Assembly: GCF_020535545.1 (NCBI RefSeq)
Contig: NZ_CP084753.1
Span: 806,001-870,000, forward strand
Reading direction: 5' to 3'
Origin: Roseateles sp. XES5
Lineage (GTDB): Bacteria > Pseudomonadota > Alphaproteobacteria > Rhizobiales > Rhizobiaceae
DNA: 64,000 nt
In this document: positions 1-8,353 of the stretch, one piece after another
Layout: each line of letters begins with the position of its first letter
How positions within the stretch are numbered: position 1 is the first letter of the stretch
Notes under the pieces: generated by a model
Database searches by the model: none
Seen by the model: the letters and a program-made list of their open reading frames with translations, nothing else
Told to the model about the DNA's origin: nothing
Made by a program: the position numbers and the translations under genes

Positions 1-602
1 ACTACATCCAGGAGCCCGCCTACCTGACCGGCATGATCGCCGGCGGCATGAGCAAGAGCGGCAAGATCGGCCTGGTGGGCGGCTTCCCCATCCCCGAGGT
101 CAACCGCCTGATGAACGCCTTCATGGCCGGCGCCAAGGAGATCAACCCCAAGGCCGAGTTCACCGTCAGCTTCATCAACAGCTGGTTTGATCCGCCCAAG
201 GCCAAGGAAGCCGCCTTCGCCATGATCGACAAGGGTGCGGACGTGATGTACGCCGAGCGCTTCGGCGTGAGCGACGCGGCCAAGGAGCGCAAGGTGCTGG
301 CCATCGGTAATGTGATCGACACCCAGGCCCAGTACCCCGACACCGTGGTGGCCTCGGCCCTGTGGCATATGGAGCCCAGCATCGACGCCGCCATCAAGGC
401 CGTGAAGGCCAATGCCTTCAAGGCCGAGGACTACGGCCCCTACTCGATGATGAAGCACAAGGGCGGTTCGCTGGCCCCGCTGGGCAGCTTCGAGAAGAAG
501 GTGCCGGCCGAGATCAAGGCCAAGATCGCCGAGAAGGAAAAGGCGATCAAGGACGGTTCGTTCACCGTCGCCGTCGACGACACCGAACCGAAGTCGAGCT
601 AA
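1..602 (+). CDS. BMP-family nucleoside-type ABC substrate-binding protein, 3' part only
   Basis: The reading frame is open from base 3 to the TAA at 600-602, giving about 199 C-terminal residues; the start and signal peptide lie before the window. Seen: a BMP/PnrA-type pattern with GKIGLVGGFPIPEVNR, INSWFDPPKAKEAA and the WHMEPS region, typical of periplasmic proteins that bind nucleosides or nucleobases. It is followed by an ATPase, two permeases and a cytosine-deaminase-like enzyme, which fits uptake of pyrimidine or purine bases. Up to about base 480 the valine codons are almost all GTG (about 9 GTG to 2 GTC by hand count), unlike the permease genes just downstream; the last 25 or so codons look like the neighbours. 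This may mark a recombined or mis-joined segment. Confidence 0.9.
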   Translation, partial: YIQEPAYLTGMIAGGMSKSGKIGLVGGFPIPEVNRLMNAFMAGAKEINPKAEFTVSFINSWFDPPKAKEAAFAMIDKGADVMYAERFGVSDAAKERKVLAIGNVIDTQAQYPDTVVASALWHMEPSIDAAIKAVKANAFKAEDYGPYSMMKHKGGSLAPLGSFEKKVPAEIKAKIAEKEKAIKDGSFTVAVDDTEPKSS

Positions 603-611
603 GCGCCTTTC

Positions 612-650
612 GCCGCGGGGAGAGCGGGCGTTCGCCTCTCTCCCCGCGGC
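612..650 (+). terminator. Stem-loop after the binding-protein gene (attenuator-like)
   Basis: GCCGCGGGGAGAG (612-624) and CTCTCCCCGCGGC (638-650) form a perfect 13-bp stem with a 13-base loop, ten bases after the stop codon. There is no T run, so it is more likely an mRNA-stabilising or partial terminator hairpin that keeps binding-protein expression above that of the downstream transporter genes than a full terminator. Confidence 0.7.
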
Positions 651-694
651 ATCGCCGACATTCGCCCTCACCGTCCCTCCCGGTCCGTATCGCC

Positions 695-2224
695 GTGTCC
701 AGCAATCCTGTCCTTCGCCTTTCCGGCATCAGCAAGCGTTTCGGCCCGCTCCGGGCCAATGACGGCATCACCTTCGAATTGAAGCGCGGCGAGGTCATCG
801 CCCTGCTCGGCGAAAACGGCGCCGGCAAGACGACGCTGATGAACATTCTCTTCGGCCACTATGTCGCGGACGAGGGGACCGTCGAGGCCTTCGGCAAGCT
901 GCTCCCGCCGGGCGATCCGCGCGCAGCGCTCGATGCCGGCATCGGCATGGTGCATCAGCATTTCACGCTTGCCGACAACATGACGGTGCAGGAGAATATC
1001 GCGCTCGGCACGCAAAGCCTCTGGCGCCCGCGGCTCGACAGGGCGACGGCGCGCCGGCGCATCGCGCAGCTTGCGGCCGACTTCGGCCTCGCCGTCGATC
1101 CCGCAGCCACCGTTTCGACCCTGTCCGTCGGCGAACGCCAGCGGGTCGAAATCCTGAAGGCGCTTTACCGCGATGCCCGCATCCTGATCCTCGACGAGCC
1201 GACGGCCGTCCTGACGCCCGTCGAAACCGACGCCCTGTTCCGGACGCTGAAGCTTCTCGTCGCCAATGGCCTGTCGATCATCTTCATCTCCCACAAGCTG
1301 CATGAGGTGATGGCGGTCAGCGATCGCGTGCTCGTGCTGCGCGCCGGGCGACTTGCCGGCGAGCGCGAAACGAAGACGACCGACCGCAAGGAACTGGCCG
1401 CCCTGATGGTCGGGCAGGAGGTCAAGCCGGCGGAGGTGAGCCCGCTCAAGCTCGGCGCGCCGCTGCTCGCGCTCGACCGGGTCTCCACCGCGCCGTACAA
1501 CGGAGCCGGTCTCGACGCGATCTCCCTCACGCTGACGGCCGGCGAGATCACCGGCATTGCCGGCGTCTCCGGCAACGGTCAGGCCGCCCTTGCGGCGCTG
1601 CTCGCCGGCACCCGCCGTCCGACAGGCGGGCGCATCTCGATTGCAGGGCGCGACGTTTCCGACTGGTCGCCGCGGGCGGCGCTTGCCAACGGCATCGCGC
1701 GCATCCCGGAAGACCGCCACGCGGTCGGCACCATCGGCGACATGAGCGTTACGGAGAATGTCATTGCCGAGCGCTACGCCAGCCCGCGCTTCAGCCACAT
1801 GGGCTTCCTGAACTGGAAAGCCGCCCGGCAGTTCGCCGAAGAGATCATCGCCGACTACGACGTCAAATGTCCCGCGCCGGAAGCGCGCATCCGCCTGCTT
1901 TCGGGCGGCAACATGCAGAAGCTCATTCTCGGCCGCGCGCTCGATCCCGATCCGGCGGTCATTCTCGCCAGCCAGCCGACCCGCGGCCTCGATGTCGGCG
2001 CGGTCGCCTATGTCCATCGCATGCTGCTGGCCGCGCGCGACCGGGGCGCGGCGGTGCTTCTGATTTCGGAAGACCTTGAGGAGGTCCTGGCGCTGTCCGA
2101 CCGGATCATCGTCATGTCGCAGGGCCGCCTCTCCACGCCGTCCGCGCGCGGCGAACGCAGCATAAGGGAACTGGGGGAACTGATGGCAGGCCATAGCGGG
2201 GAGCACAGCGATCATGCGGCTTGA
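695..2224 (+). CDS. ABC transporter ATP-binding protein, duplicated nucleotide-binding domain, nucleoside type
   Basis: A 509-residue double ATPase that would power the import system. First half: Walker A GENGAGKTT at 39-47, signature LSVGERQR at 143-150, Walker B ILILDEP at 163-169. The second half has a degenerate Walker A (GVSGNGQAA) but a clear signature LSGGNMQK, as is normal for the CUT2/BMP-associated ATPases of about 500 residues. I chose the GTG at 695 because the homologous sequence (VLRLSGISKRFG) begins just after it; the open frame continues upstream but overlaps the binding-protein gene and reads as low-complexity Arg/Gly. The 3' end overlaps the next permease by 11 bp, indicating one operon. 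Confidence 0.93.
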   Translation: MSSNPVLRLSGISKRFGPLRANDGITFELKRGEVIALLGENGAGKTTLMNILFGHYVADEGTVEAFGKLLPPGDPRAALDAGIGMVHQHFTLADNMTVQENIALGTQSLWRPRLDRATARRRIAQLAADFGLAVDPAATVSTLSVGERQRVEILKALYRDARILILDEPTAVLTPVETDALFRTLKLLVANGLSIIFISHKLHEVMAVSDRVLVLRAGRLAGERETKTTDRKELAALMVGQEVKPAEVSPLKLGAPLLALDRVSTAPYNGAGLDAISLTLTAGEITGIAGVSGNGQAALAALLAGTRRPTGGRISIAGRDVSDWSPRAALANGIARIPEDRHAVGTIGDMSVTENVIAERYASPRFSHMGFLNWKAARQFAEEIIADYDVKCPAPEARIRLLSGGNMQKLILGRALDPDPAVILASQPTRGLDVGAVAYVHRMLLAARDRGAAVLLISEDLEEVLALSDRIIVMSQGRLSTPSARGERSIRELGELMAGHSGEHSDHAA

Positions 2225-3263
2225 GCCGAAGCCCGCACCGTCTCTGGCGGTTCTCGTCCTGTTTCCGCTGGCGGCCGTCGTGACGACGCTGGCGCTGACG
2301 TCGATCCTCGTCCTCGCCGCCGGCGCCTCGCCACTGTCGGTGTTCTATCTGGTCGCCAAGGGAGCGGCCGGCTCGCAATTCGCCCTTTTCGAAACGCTGA
2401 CCCGCGCGACGCCGCTGATCTTCACCGGCCTTGCAATCGCCGTCGCCTTCCGCGCCAAGCTGTGGAATATCGGCGCCGAAGCCCAGCTCTATATGGGCGG
2501 CGTCATGACCGTGGTGCTCGGCACCGGCGCACTGCCGTTGCCGTCCGTCATCCTCATTCCCGTTCTGATGATCGCCGCCATGGTGGCCGGCGCCCTCATG
2601 CTGCTCGGCCCGGCTGTGCTGAAAACGCGCTTCGGGGTCGACGAGGTCGTGACGACCCTGCTTCTCAACTTCATCGTCCTCCTTTTCGTCTCCATGCTGC
2701 TCGAAGGCGTGCTCAAGGACCCGATGGGGCTGGGCTGGCCGCAGTCGCAGAAGGTGATCGCCGACGCGCAACTGCCGCGCCTCATCCAGGGCAAGCGCCT
2801 GCATTACGGTTTCGTCATCGCCATCGCCGCCGCCGTGTTCATCTGGGTCGTTACCAAGAAGACGATTCTCGGCTACGAGATGCGCGCCGTCGGCCACAAT
2901 GCCGAAGGCGCCCGTTTCGTCGGCATCCCCGTCAATCGCGTCCTGATGAAAACGGCCCTGCTCTCCGGCGGCCTTGCCGCCCTTGCCGGCTTTTCCGAAG
3001 TGTCGGGGCTGAAGGGCAACCTGACGCTCGACCTGTCGCCCGGCTATGGCTACACCGGCATCGTCGTCGCCATGCTGGCCATGCTCAATCCGCTCGGCGT
3101 CGTCGCATCGGCCATCTTCGTCGCCGGCATCTTCGTCGGCGCCGACGCCATGAGCCGCGCCGCCAAGGTGCCGAGCTACATTGCCGACGTGATGGTCGCC
3201 ACCTCGCTTCTGACCATGGTGGTCGCGATCCTTCTGACGCGCTTCAGAATAAGGTGGAAGTGA
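2214..3263 (+). CDS. ABC transporter permease, nucleoside/BMP system (first subunit)
   Basis: A 349-residue, very hydrophobic protein of the branched-chain/ribose permease superfamily (BPD_transp_2), with several membrane spans starting with a leader span near residues 10-30. Sequences such as KLWNIGAEAQLYMGG and GVDEVVTTLLLNFI are characteristic of the YufP/NupB-like permease of BMP systems. It starts inside the end of the ATPase gene and is followed after one base by the second permease. Together they should form the heteromeric channel for nucleoside or nucleobase import across the inner membrane. Confidence 0.92.
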   Translation: MRLEPKPAPSLAVLVLFPLAAVVTTLALTSILVLAAGASPLSVFYLVAKGAAGSQFALFETLTRATPLIFTGLAIAVAFRAKLWNIGAEAQLYMGGVMTVVLGTGALPLPSVILIPVLMIAAMVAGALMLLGPAVLKTRFGVDEVVTTLLLNFIVLLFVSMLLEGVLKDPMGLGWPQSQKVIADAQLPRLIQGKRLHYGFVIAIAAAVFIWVVTKKTILGYEMRAVGHNAEGARFVGIPVNRVLMKTALLSGGLAALAGFSEVSGLKGNLTLDLSPGYGYTGIVVAMLAMLNPLGVVASAIFVAGIFVGADAMSRAAKVPSYIADVMVATSLLTMVVAILLTRFRIRWK

Positions 3264-3264
3264 C

Positions 3265-4206
3265 ATGGACGCACTCGACATCCTCTTCTCCGCCTCCTTC
3301 TGGGTCGCCGCCATCCGCATCGCCTCGCCGCTGATCTTCGCCACCATGGGCGAACTGATCTGCGAACGCGCGGGCGTGCTCAACCTCGGCATAGAGGGCA
3401 TCATGACGGCGGGCGCCTTTGCCGGCTGGTTCACCGTCTATGCCGGCGGCGACCTGTGGACCGGCCTTCTGGTCGCAGCGCTTGTCGGCGCGCTGTTCGG
3501 CCTGCTGCATGCCACGCTCACCGTGCCTCTGGGCCTGTCGCAGCATGTGGTCGGCATCGGCGTGACGCTGCTGGCGACGAGCCTTACCTATTTCACTTAC
3601 CGGCTCCTGTTGCCGGAAGTGACCTCGCCGCCGAAGATCGAGCCGTTCCAGCCGCTGCCCATTCCCGGCCTGTCGCAGATTCCCGTCATCGGCGAAGCGC
3701 TGTTCACCCAGACGCCGCTCACCTATCTCGCCTTCCTCACGGTCGCGGCGGTCGCCTGGATCCTCTATCGCACGCCCGTTGGCCTCGCCGTGCGCGCCGC
3801 CGGCGAGAACCCCTCTTCCGTCGAGGCGCAGGGCATTTCCGTGACCGGCATCCGCATGGGCGCCGTTGCCGCCGGCAGTGCGCTGATGGCGGTAGGCGGC
3901 GCCTTCCTCACCACCTCGGCCTTCAACTCGTTCTTCTTCCAGATGATCAATGGCCGCGGCTGGATCTGCATCGCCCTCGTCGTCTTCGGTTCCTGGCGGC
4001 CGGGCAAGGCGCTGATCGGCGCCATCCTCTTTGCCGCCTTCGATGCCTATCAGGTGCGCCTGCAGCAGATTTCCGGCGGTGTCGTGCCCTATCAGGTCTT
4101 CCTGATGATGCCCTACGCGCTGTCGATCCTGGCGCTGATCCTGGTCGCGCGTCGCGCCACCTATCCCAAAGCTTTGATGATCCCCTACCAGAAAGGCGAA
4201 AGATGA
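3265..4206 (+). CDS. ABC transporter permease, nucleoside/BMP system (second subunit)
   Basis: A 313-residue integral membrane protein of the same permease superfamily, with the hallmark GELICERAGVLNLGIEGIM at about residues 32-50, which defines the YufQ/NupC-like partner in BMP-type importers. It begins one base after the first permease and its TGA overlaps the ATG of the amidohydrolase gene (ATGA at 4203-4206), so translation is probably coupled. Codon use matches the rhizobial-like part of the operon. Confidence 0.93.
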   Translation: MDALDILFSASFWVAAIRIASPLIFATMGELICERAGVLNLGIEGIMTAGAFAGWFTVYAGGDLWTGLLVAALVGALFGLLHATLTVPLGLSQHVVGIGVTLLATSLTYFTYRLLLPEVTSPPKIEPFQPLPIPGLSQIPVIGEALFTQTPLTYLAFLTVAAVAWILYRTPVGLAVRAAGENPSSVEAQGISVTGIRMGAVAAGSALMAVGGAFLTTSAFNSFFFQMINGRGWICIALVVFGSWRPGKALIGAILFAAFDAYQVRLQQISGGVVPYQVFLMMPYALSILALILVARRATYPKALMIPYQKGER

Positions 4207-5495
4207 GTTTCGACCTGATCGTGAAGGGCGGTACTCTGCCCAACGGCACCATCGCCGACATCGGCATCAAGGGCGAGACGATCGCCGCGATCGAACCGCG
4301 CCTCGAGGCCGAGGCCGGCCGAACCGTCGATGCCACGGGCAACCTTGTCAGCCCGCCTTTCGTGGACGCCCATTTCCATATGGACGCCACGCTCAGCTAC
4401 GGCCTGCCCCGGGTCAACCAGAGCGGCACCCTGCTGGAGGGCATCGCGCTCTGGGGCGAGCTCAAGCCTTTGCTCACCCAGGAGGCCCTGGTCGAGCGCG
4501 CCCTGGCCTATTGCGACTGGGCGGTGGCGCGCGGCCTGCTGGCGATCCGCTCCCATGTGGACATCTGCGATCCGCGCCTGCTGGCGGTGGAGGCCCTGCT
4601 GCATGTGCGCGAGCGCGTGAAGCCCTACCTCGACCTGCAGCTGGTGGCTTTCCCGCAGGACGGCGTGCTGCGCGTCCCGGGCGCGCTGGACAATCTCAAG
4701 CGCGCCCTGGACCTGGGCGTGGACGTGGTGGGCGGCATCCCGCATTTCGAGCGCACTTTTGATCAGGGGGCCGCCAGCGTCACCCTGCTGTGCGAACTGG
4801 CCGCCGAGCGCGGCCTGCGCGTGGACATGCATTGCGACGAGAGCGACGACCCCCTGTCCCGCCATGTCGAGACCCTGGCCTATGAAACCCAGCGCCTGGG
4901 CCTGCAGGGCCGGGTCACCGGCTCCCACCTCACGTCCATGCATTCCATGGACAACTACTACGTCTCCAAGCTGATCCCGCTGATGGCCGAGGCCGGCCTG
5001 CATGCGGTGGCCAACCCGCTCATCAACATCACCCTGCAGGGCCGGCACGACAGCTATCCCAAGCGCCGCGGCATGACCCGCGTGCCCGAGCTGCTGGCCG
5101 CGGGCGTGAACGTGGGCTTTGGCCACGACTGCGTGATGGACCCCTGGTACTCCCTGGGCAGCGGCGACATGCTGGAGGTGGCGGCCATGGGCCTGCATGT
5201 GGCGCAGATGACCTCGCCGGCGGACATGCGCACCTGCTTCGACATGGTGACGAAGGTCAATGCCGAGATCATGGGTCTCGACCATCTCGGCCTCGCGGTC
5301 GGCAAGAGGGCAAGCCTCGTCGTGCTCGATGCGGGCAATGCCATCGAGGCGGTGCGCCTGCGCGCCGAGCGGCTCTGCGTCATCGCCAGGGGCAAGGTCG
5401 TGGCCGAGCGCGAAAAACGCGACACGTCTCTCTCGATCAAGGGACGCCCGGCAACGATCAATCGCCGCCACGTCCTGCCGCCGCAAGTGGGGTAG
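4203..5495 (+). CDS. Cytosine deaminase-like amidohydrolase
   Basis: A 430-residue metal-dependent amidohydrolase resembling CodA, which deaminates cytosine to uracil. Metal and active-site residues are visible: HxH in DAHFHMD (His57, His59), HCDE (His210, Glu213), His242 in GSHLTSMHS, and Asp309 in FGHDCVMDPWYSLGSGDML, a motif typical of the CodA group. The last gene of the nucleobase import operon, it fits a role in using the imported base; the exact substrate (cytosine, a guanidine compound or a hydantoin-like ring) cannot be fixed from sequence. The middle, roughly 4380-5245, uses GTG and CTG heavily (about 18 GTG to 7 GTC valines), while the permeases use more GTC. This suggests a mosaic gene. 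Confidence 0.87.
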   Translation: MSFDLIVKGGTLPNGTIADIGIKGETIAAIEPRLEAEAGRTVDATGNLVSPPFVDAHFHMDATLSYGLPRVNQSGTLLEGIALWGELKPLLTQEALVERALAYCDWAVARGLLAIRSHVDICDPRLLAVEALLHVRERVKPYLDLQLVAFPQDGVLRVPGALDNLKRALDLGVDVVGGIPHFERTFDQGAASVTLLCELAAERGLRVDMHCDESDDPLSRHVETLAYETQRLGLQGRVTGSHLTSMHSMDNYYVSKLIPLMAEAGLHAVANPLINITLQGRHDSYPKRRGMTRVPELLAAGVNVGFGHDCVMDPWYSLGSGDMLEVAAMGLHVAQMTSPADMRTCFDMVTKVNAEIMGLDHLGLAVGKRASLVVLDAGNAIEAVRLRAERLCVIARGKVVAEREKRDTSLSIKGRPATINRRHVLPPQVG

Positions 5496-5507
5496 TAGCG
5501 GCCCCTG

Positions 5508-5927
5508 CTAACGCGGCACGTCCAGCGCGCGCAGGATATCGATCAGTCGCGGCGCCATCTCGCGGATTTCCGTGAGGTGGATGGCGCTGAGTTGTTCCAG
5601 CACCGCATCCGCCTTGTCCGTCAGCACGAGGGTCTGGCGGCGGCGGTCCGCGGGATCGACGTGGCGCGCCACATAACCGGCCGCGGCGAGCCGGCCGACG
5701 AGTTCCGTCGCGGAATGCGGAGCGATCAAAAGTCGTTCGGCCAGTTTGCCGACAGTCATCGGCTCGTCCTCGCGATGCCCCCGAATGGCCAGGAGCGCCT
5801 GATGCTGCTGGGCCGGAAGCCCTTCCTGGTGCGCCGCCGAGGTGCTGAAATCCATGAAGCGGCGCAAGGTATAGCGCAGGTTTGAAAGCGCCTCGTAGTC
5901 GGCGTCGCTCAGCCTGTCCTTGGACAT
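5508..5927 (-). CDS. MarR-family transcriptional regulator
   Basis: A winged-helix regulator of 139 residues from the chosen ATG at 5927, which is preceded by a good ribosome site (GGGAAGA); the frame remains open further upstream without such a site. The recognition region LAERLLIAPHSATELVGRLAAAGYV followed by the wing DPADRRRQTLVLT is typical of MarR. It is transcribed away from the ClC gene, and a palindrome lies between them, so it probably controls that transporter and itself in response to a small ligand. Confidence 0.9.
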   Translation of the reverse strand: MSKDRLSDADYEALSNLRYTLRRFMDFSTSAAHQEGLPAQQHQALLAIRGHREDEPMTVGKLAERLLIAPHSATELVGRLAAAGYVARHVDPADRRRQTLVLTDKADAVLEQLSAIHLTEIREMAPRLIDILRALDVPR

Positions 5928-6007
5928 TCTTCCCGCTCCCGTTTTCCTGAAGCCGGTCTCTTGGTGGACCGCGCACACGGCTTACCGCAGGAAGGGCCGG
6001 CGGGCCA

Positions 6008-6041
6008 GAGCATTTCCAGCCGATGCGGCATCGCTTCAGCG
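6008..6041. repeat. Copy of a rhizobial-type intergenic repeat (partial)
   Basis: The stretch beginning GAGCATTTCCAGCCGATGCG is closely matched at 60116-60149 (GAACATTTCCAGCCGAAGCG), about 54 kb away, with 29 or so of 34 positions the same. Both copies are intergenic. This one lacks the far inverted end seen in the second copy. Confidence 0.6.
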
Positions 6042-6107
6042 TCGGACAAGCGGCAAACCAGGAGGCTGGAGCAATCGGAATTCCATTCCGGAGGGGCCCT
6101 GTTGATT

Positions 6108-6126
6108 TATATCGTATTACGATGTA
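6108..6126. promoter_or_regulatory. Palindromic operator between marR and the ClC gene
   Basis: ATCGTA-T-TACGAT (6111-6123) is a perfect 6-bp inverted repeat around one base, and the symmetry continues at 6108-6109 and 6125-6126. Its size and location in the divergent intergenic region fit a MarR dimer site. It also argues that the ClC protein starts downstream at 6164, because an ATG at 6122 would lie inside the operator. Confidence 0.55.
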
Positions 6127-6163
6127 TTTGCAGCCGCCCCAACAAGACATCAACGGAAATCCC

Positions 6164-7966
6164 ATGCCGCAGACGAAACCCCACCACCGGCCCCACGATT
6201 TCACGGGCGGCCTCGCCCGACGCGAGGCCGGGGACTTCACCACCGACCGGCGCGTGCTGGCGCTGATCGGCATGGCGCTGATCGTGGGAACCGGCGGGGC
6301 CTTTGCCGCCAGGCTGCTGGTGAGCCTGATCGCCCTTGTCACGAACCTTGCCTGGTTCGGACAGGTCAGCCTTGCCGCCACTTCTCCCGCCGACGCGCCG
6401 CGTTCGATCTGGATGGTCGCCATTCCTGTCGTCGGCGGGCTTGTCATCGGGCTGATGGCGCGGTTCGGCTCGGAGAAGATCCGCGGCCACGGCATTCCTG
6501 AAGCCATCGAGGCGATCCTGATCGGCGGCAGCCGCATGTCGCCGAAGGTCGCAATCCTGAAACCGCTGTCCTCGGCGATCTCCATCGGCACCGGCGGCCC
6601 CTTCGGCGCGGAGGGCCCGATCATCATGACCGGCGGAGCCATCGGCTCGCTCTTCGCCCAGTGCTTTCATCTCAGCGCCGCCGAACGCAAGACACTGCTC
6701 GTGGCAGGCGCGGCCGCCGGCATGACCGCCATCTTCGGCTCGCCGATCGCCGCCGTGACGCTCGCCGTCGAACTGCTGCTCTTTGAATGGAAACCGCGGA
6801 GCTTCATCCCGGTCGCGCTCGCCGCCTGTGTTTCCGCCTGCTGGCGCCCCTTCCTGTTCGAAGCCGGCGCGCTCTTTCCCCGGCAGTTCCATCTGGATCT
6901 GCCCTGGTGGGGCATCGGCCTCTGCGCCGTCATGGGCATTGTCGCCGGCCTGCAATCGGGCCTTCTCACCACCCTGCTCTACCGTATCGAGGATGCTTTC
7001 GAGGCGCTGCCGATCCACTGGATGTGGTGCCCGGCGATCGGCGGTCTTGCCGTCGGTCTCGGGGGCCTGATCGAGCCGCGCGCCCTCGGCGTCGGCTATG
7101 ACATCATCGACGGCCTTCTGAACAACCGTCTTCTGCCGCAGGCCGTGCTGACGATCCTGCTGGTAAAGGCGGGGATCTGGCTCGTGTCGCTATCCTCGGG
7201 CACGTCGGGCGGCGTCCTGGCGCCGCTCCTCATCCTCGGCGGCGCGCTCGGCTGGCTGGTCGGCCTGCTCTTTCCCGGGGATCCCGGCTTCTGGGCATTG
7301 CTCGGCATGGCGGCCATGATGGGCGGCACGATGCGCGCGCCGCTGACCGGCACCTTCTTCGCAGTCGAACTGACCGGCGATGTATCCAGCCTGCTGCCGC
7401 TCCTTGCCGCAACCATCTCCGCCTATGCCGTGACGGTGCTTCTGCTGCGCCGGTCGATCCTGACGGAGAAGATCGCCCGGCGAGGCCAGCACATCACCCG
7501 CGAATACGGCATCGATCCCTTTGAATATACCCGCGCGCGCGACATCATGATCGACAAGGTCGATACGCTGCCGGCGGATATGCGCGTCGGTGAAGCCTCC
7601 GCTTTCTTCGCGACGACCGAACGCACGCACCGGCTCTATCCCGTCATCGACGGAGCGGGGCTGCTGAAGGGTGTCGTCTCGCGCGGCGATGCCCTGCGGT
7701 GGCAGCAGGACCCGGCGCTTGCCGACCAGACCCTCGACGAACGCGTCTCCGACACGTCCGTGCCCATCGCCCATCCCGAGGATACGATCGGCTATGTCGC
7801 CGACCTCATGCTCGCAACCGACGTCGGCCGCATTCCCGTCGTCGACCCCGAGACCGGCCGCCTTCTGGGCCTCGTTGCCCGCAAGGACCTTCTTCGCCTC
7901 CGTCATGCCGCCAATGCCAGCGAGAATGAACGCAAACCCTATCTCGGGCCGGGCAAGGCCGTCTGA
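6164..7966 (+). CDS. ClC-family chloride channel/antiporter with C-terminal CBS pair
   Basis: About 600 residues from the ATG at 6164 (MPQTKPHH). The membrane part has the ClC anion-path motifs: GHGIPEA, GGPFGAEGP with the gating glutamate, and GTSGGVLAPLLILGG. The last 130 or so residues carry two CBS repeats (ARDIMIDKVDTLP and GRIPVVDPETGRLLG), which bind adenine nucleotides and modulate transport. The second, proton-handling glutamate of the E. coli exchanger appears to be absent: the region reads AVELLLFEWKP, so it could be a channel. I am not certain of that alignment. The protein sits in the inner membrane and is probably regulated by the divergent MarR gene. Confidence 0.9.
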   Translation: MPQTKPHHRPHDFTGGLARREAGDFTTDRRVLALIGMALIVGTGGAFAARLLVSLIALVTNLAWFGQVSLAATSPADAPRSIWMVAIPVVGGLVIGLMARFGSEKIRGHGIPEAIEAILIGGSRMSPKVAILKPLSSAISIGTGGPFGAEGPIIMTGGAIGSLFAQCFHLSAAERKTLLVAGAAAGMTAIFGSPIAAVTLAVELLLFEWKPRSFIPVALAACVSACWRPFLFEAGALFPRQFHLDLPWWGIGLCAVMGIVAGLQSGLLTTLLYRIEDAFEALPIHWMWCPAIGGLAVGLGGLIEPRALGVGYDIIDGLLNNRLLPQAVLTILLVKAGIWLVSLSSGTSGGVLAPLLILGGALGWLVGLLFPGDPGFWALLGMAAMMGGTMRAPLTGTFFAVELTGDVSSLLPLLAATISAYAVTVLLLRRSILTEKIARRGQHITREYGIDPFEYTRARDIMIDKVDTLPADMRVGEASAFFATTERTHRLYPVIDGAGLLKGVVSRGDALRWQQDPALADQTLDERVSDTSVPIAHPEDTIGYVADLMLATDVGRIPVVDPETGRLLGLVARKDLLRLRHAANASENERKPYLGPGKAV

Positions 7967-8018
7967 TAGGCAAAGAGGCCCCCTGCCAAAGCGCATTCAG
8001 GCCCGGAAGGTCCCCGCC

Positions 8019-8345
8019 TCAGAGGAAATCGTCGCGCCGCGGCGTGAAGGTATCGATCAGGAGGCCTGGAGCGAGCGCGACGACGCCGTGCACGAGGTTC
8101 GGCGCCACGATGAAGCTGCTTCCGGCGTCAAGCCGCGTGGTAACGCCGTCCACGGTGACGTCGAACGTACCTTCGGCGACGTAGCTCACCTGCGTATGCG
8201 GGTGGGAATGCAGGGCGCCGATGGCGCCTTCTTCGAAGCGGAAGGCGACGAGCATCAGTTCCGGGCGATGGCTCAGCACCGCGCGGCGGTTGCCGGGGGC
8301 GACTTCTGTCCAGGTGGTGTTTTCAGGCAGGGTATAGGGCTGCAT
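8019..8345 (-). CDS. kdgF: KdgF-like cupin, unsaturated uronate linearising enzyme
   Basis: A 108-residue single-domain cupin. GALHSHPHTQVSYVAEG and the ending LLIDTFTPRRDDFL match the KdgF family closely. KdgF converts 4,5-unsaturated galacturonate or mannuronate monomers from pectin or alginate breakdown into the linear keto form that KduI uses. The two histidines of HSHPH and a later His in NLVHGVVAL are the expected metal ligands. I chose the ATG at 8345, nine bases past the kduD stop, because GAGAGAG precedes it; an ATG at 8357 overlaps that stop but has no ribosome site. Last gene of the uronate operon. Confidence 0.88.
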   Translation of the reverse strand: MQPYTLPENTTWTEVAPGNRRAVLSHRPELMLVAFRFEEGAIGALHSHPHTQVSYVAEGTFDVTVDGVTTRLDAGSSFIVAPNLVHGVVALAPGLLIDTFTPRRDDFL

Positions 8346-8353
8346 TGGCTCTC

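Noticed and set aside
668..2215. Long - strand open frame opposite the first ABC ATPase
   Set aside because: Shadow of a well-supported double-domain ATPase; its translation is low-complexity and unrecognisable.
7967..8018. Terminator between the convergent ClC and kdgF genes
   Set aside because: Only a 4-bp stem (GGCA/TGCC) could be found; too weak to annotate.
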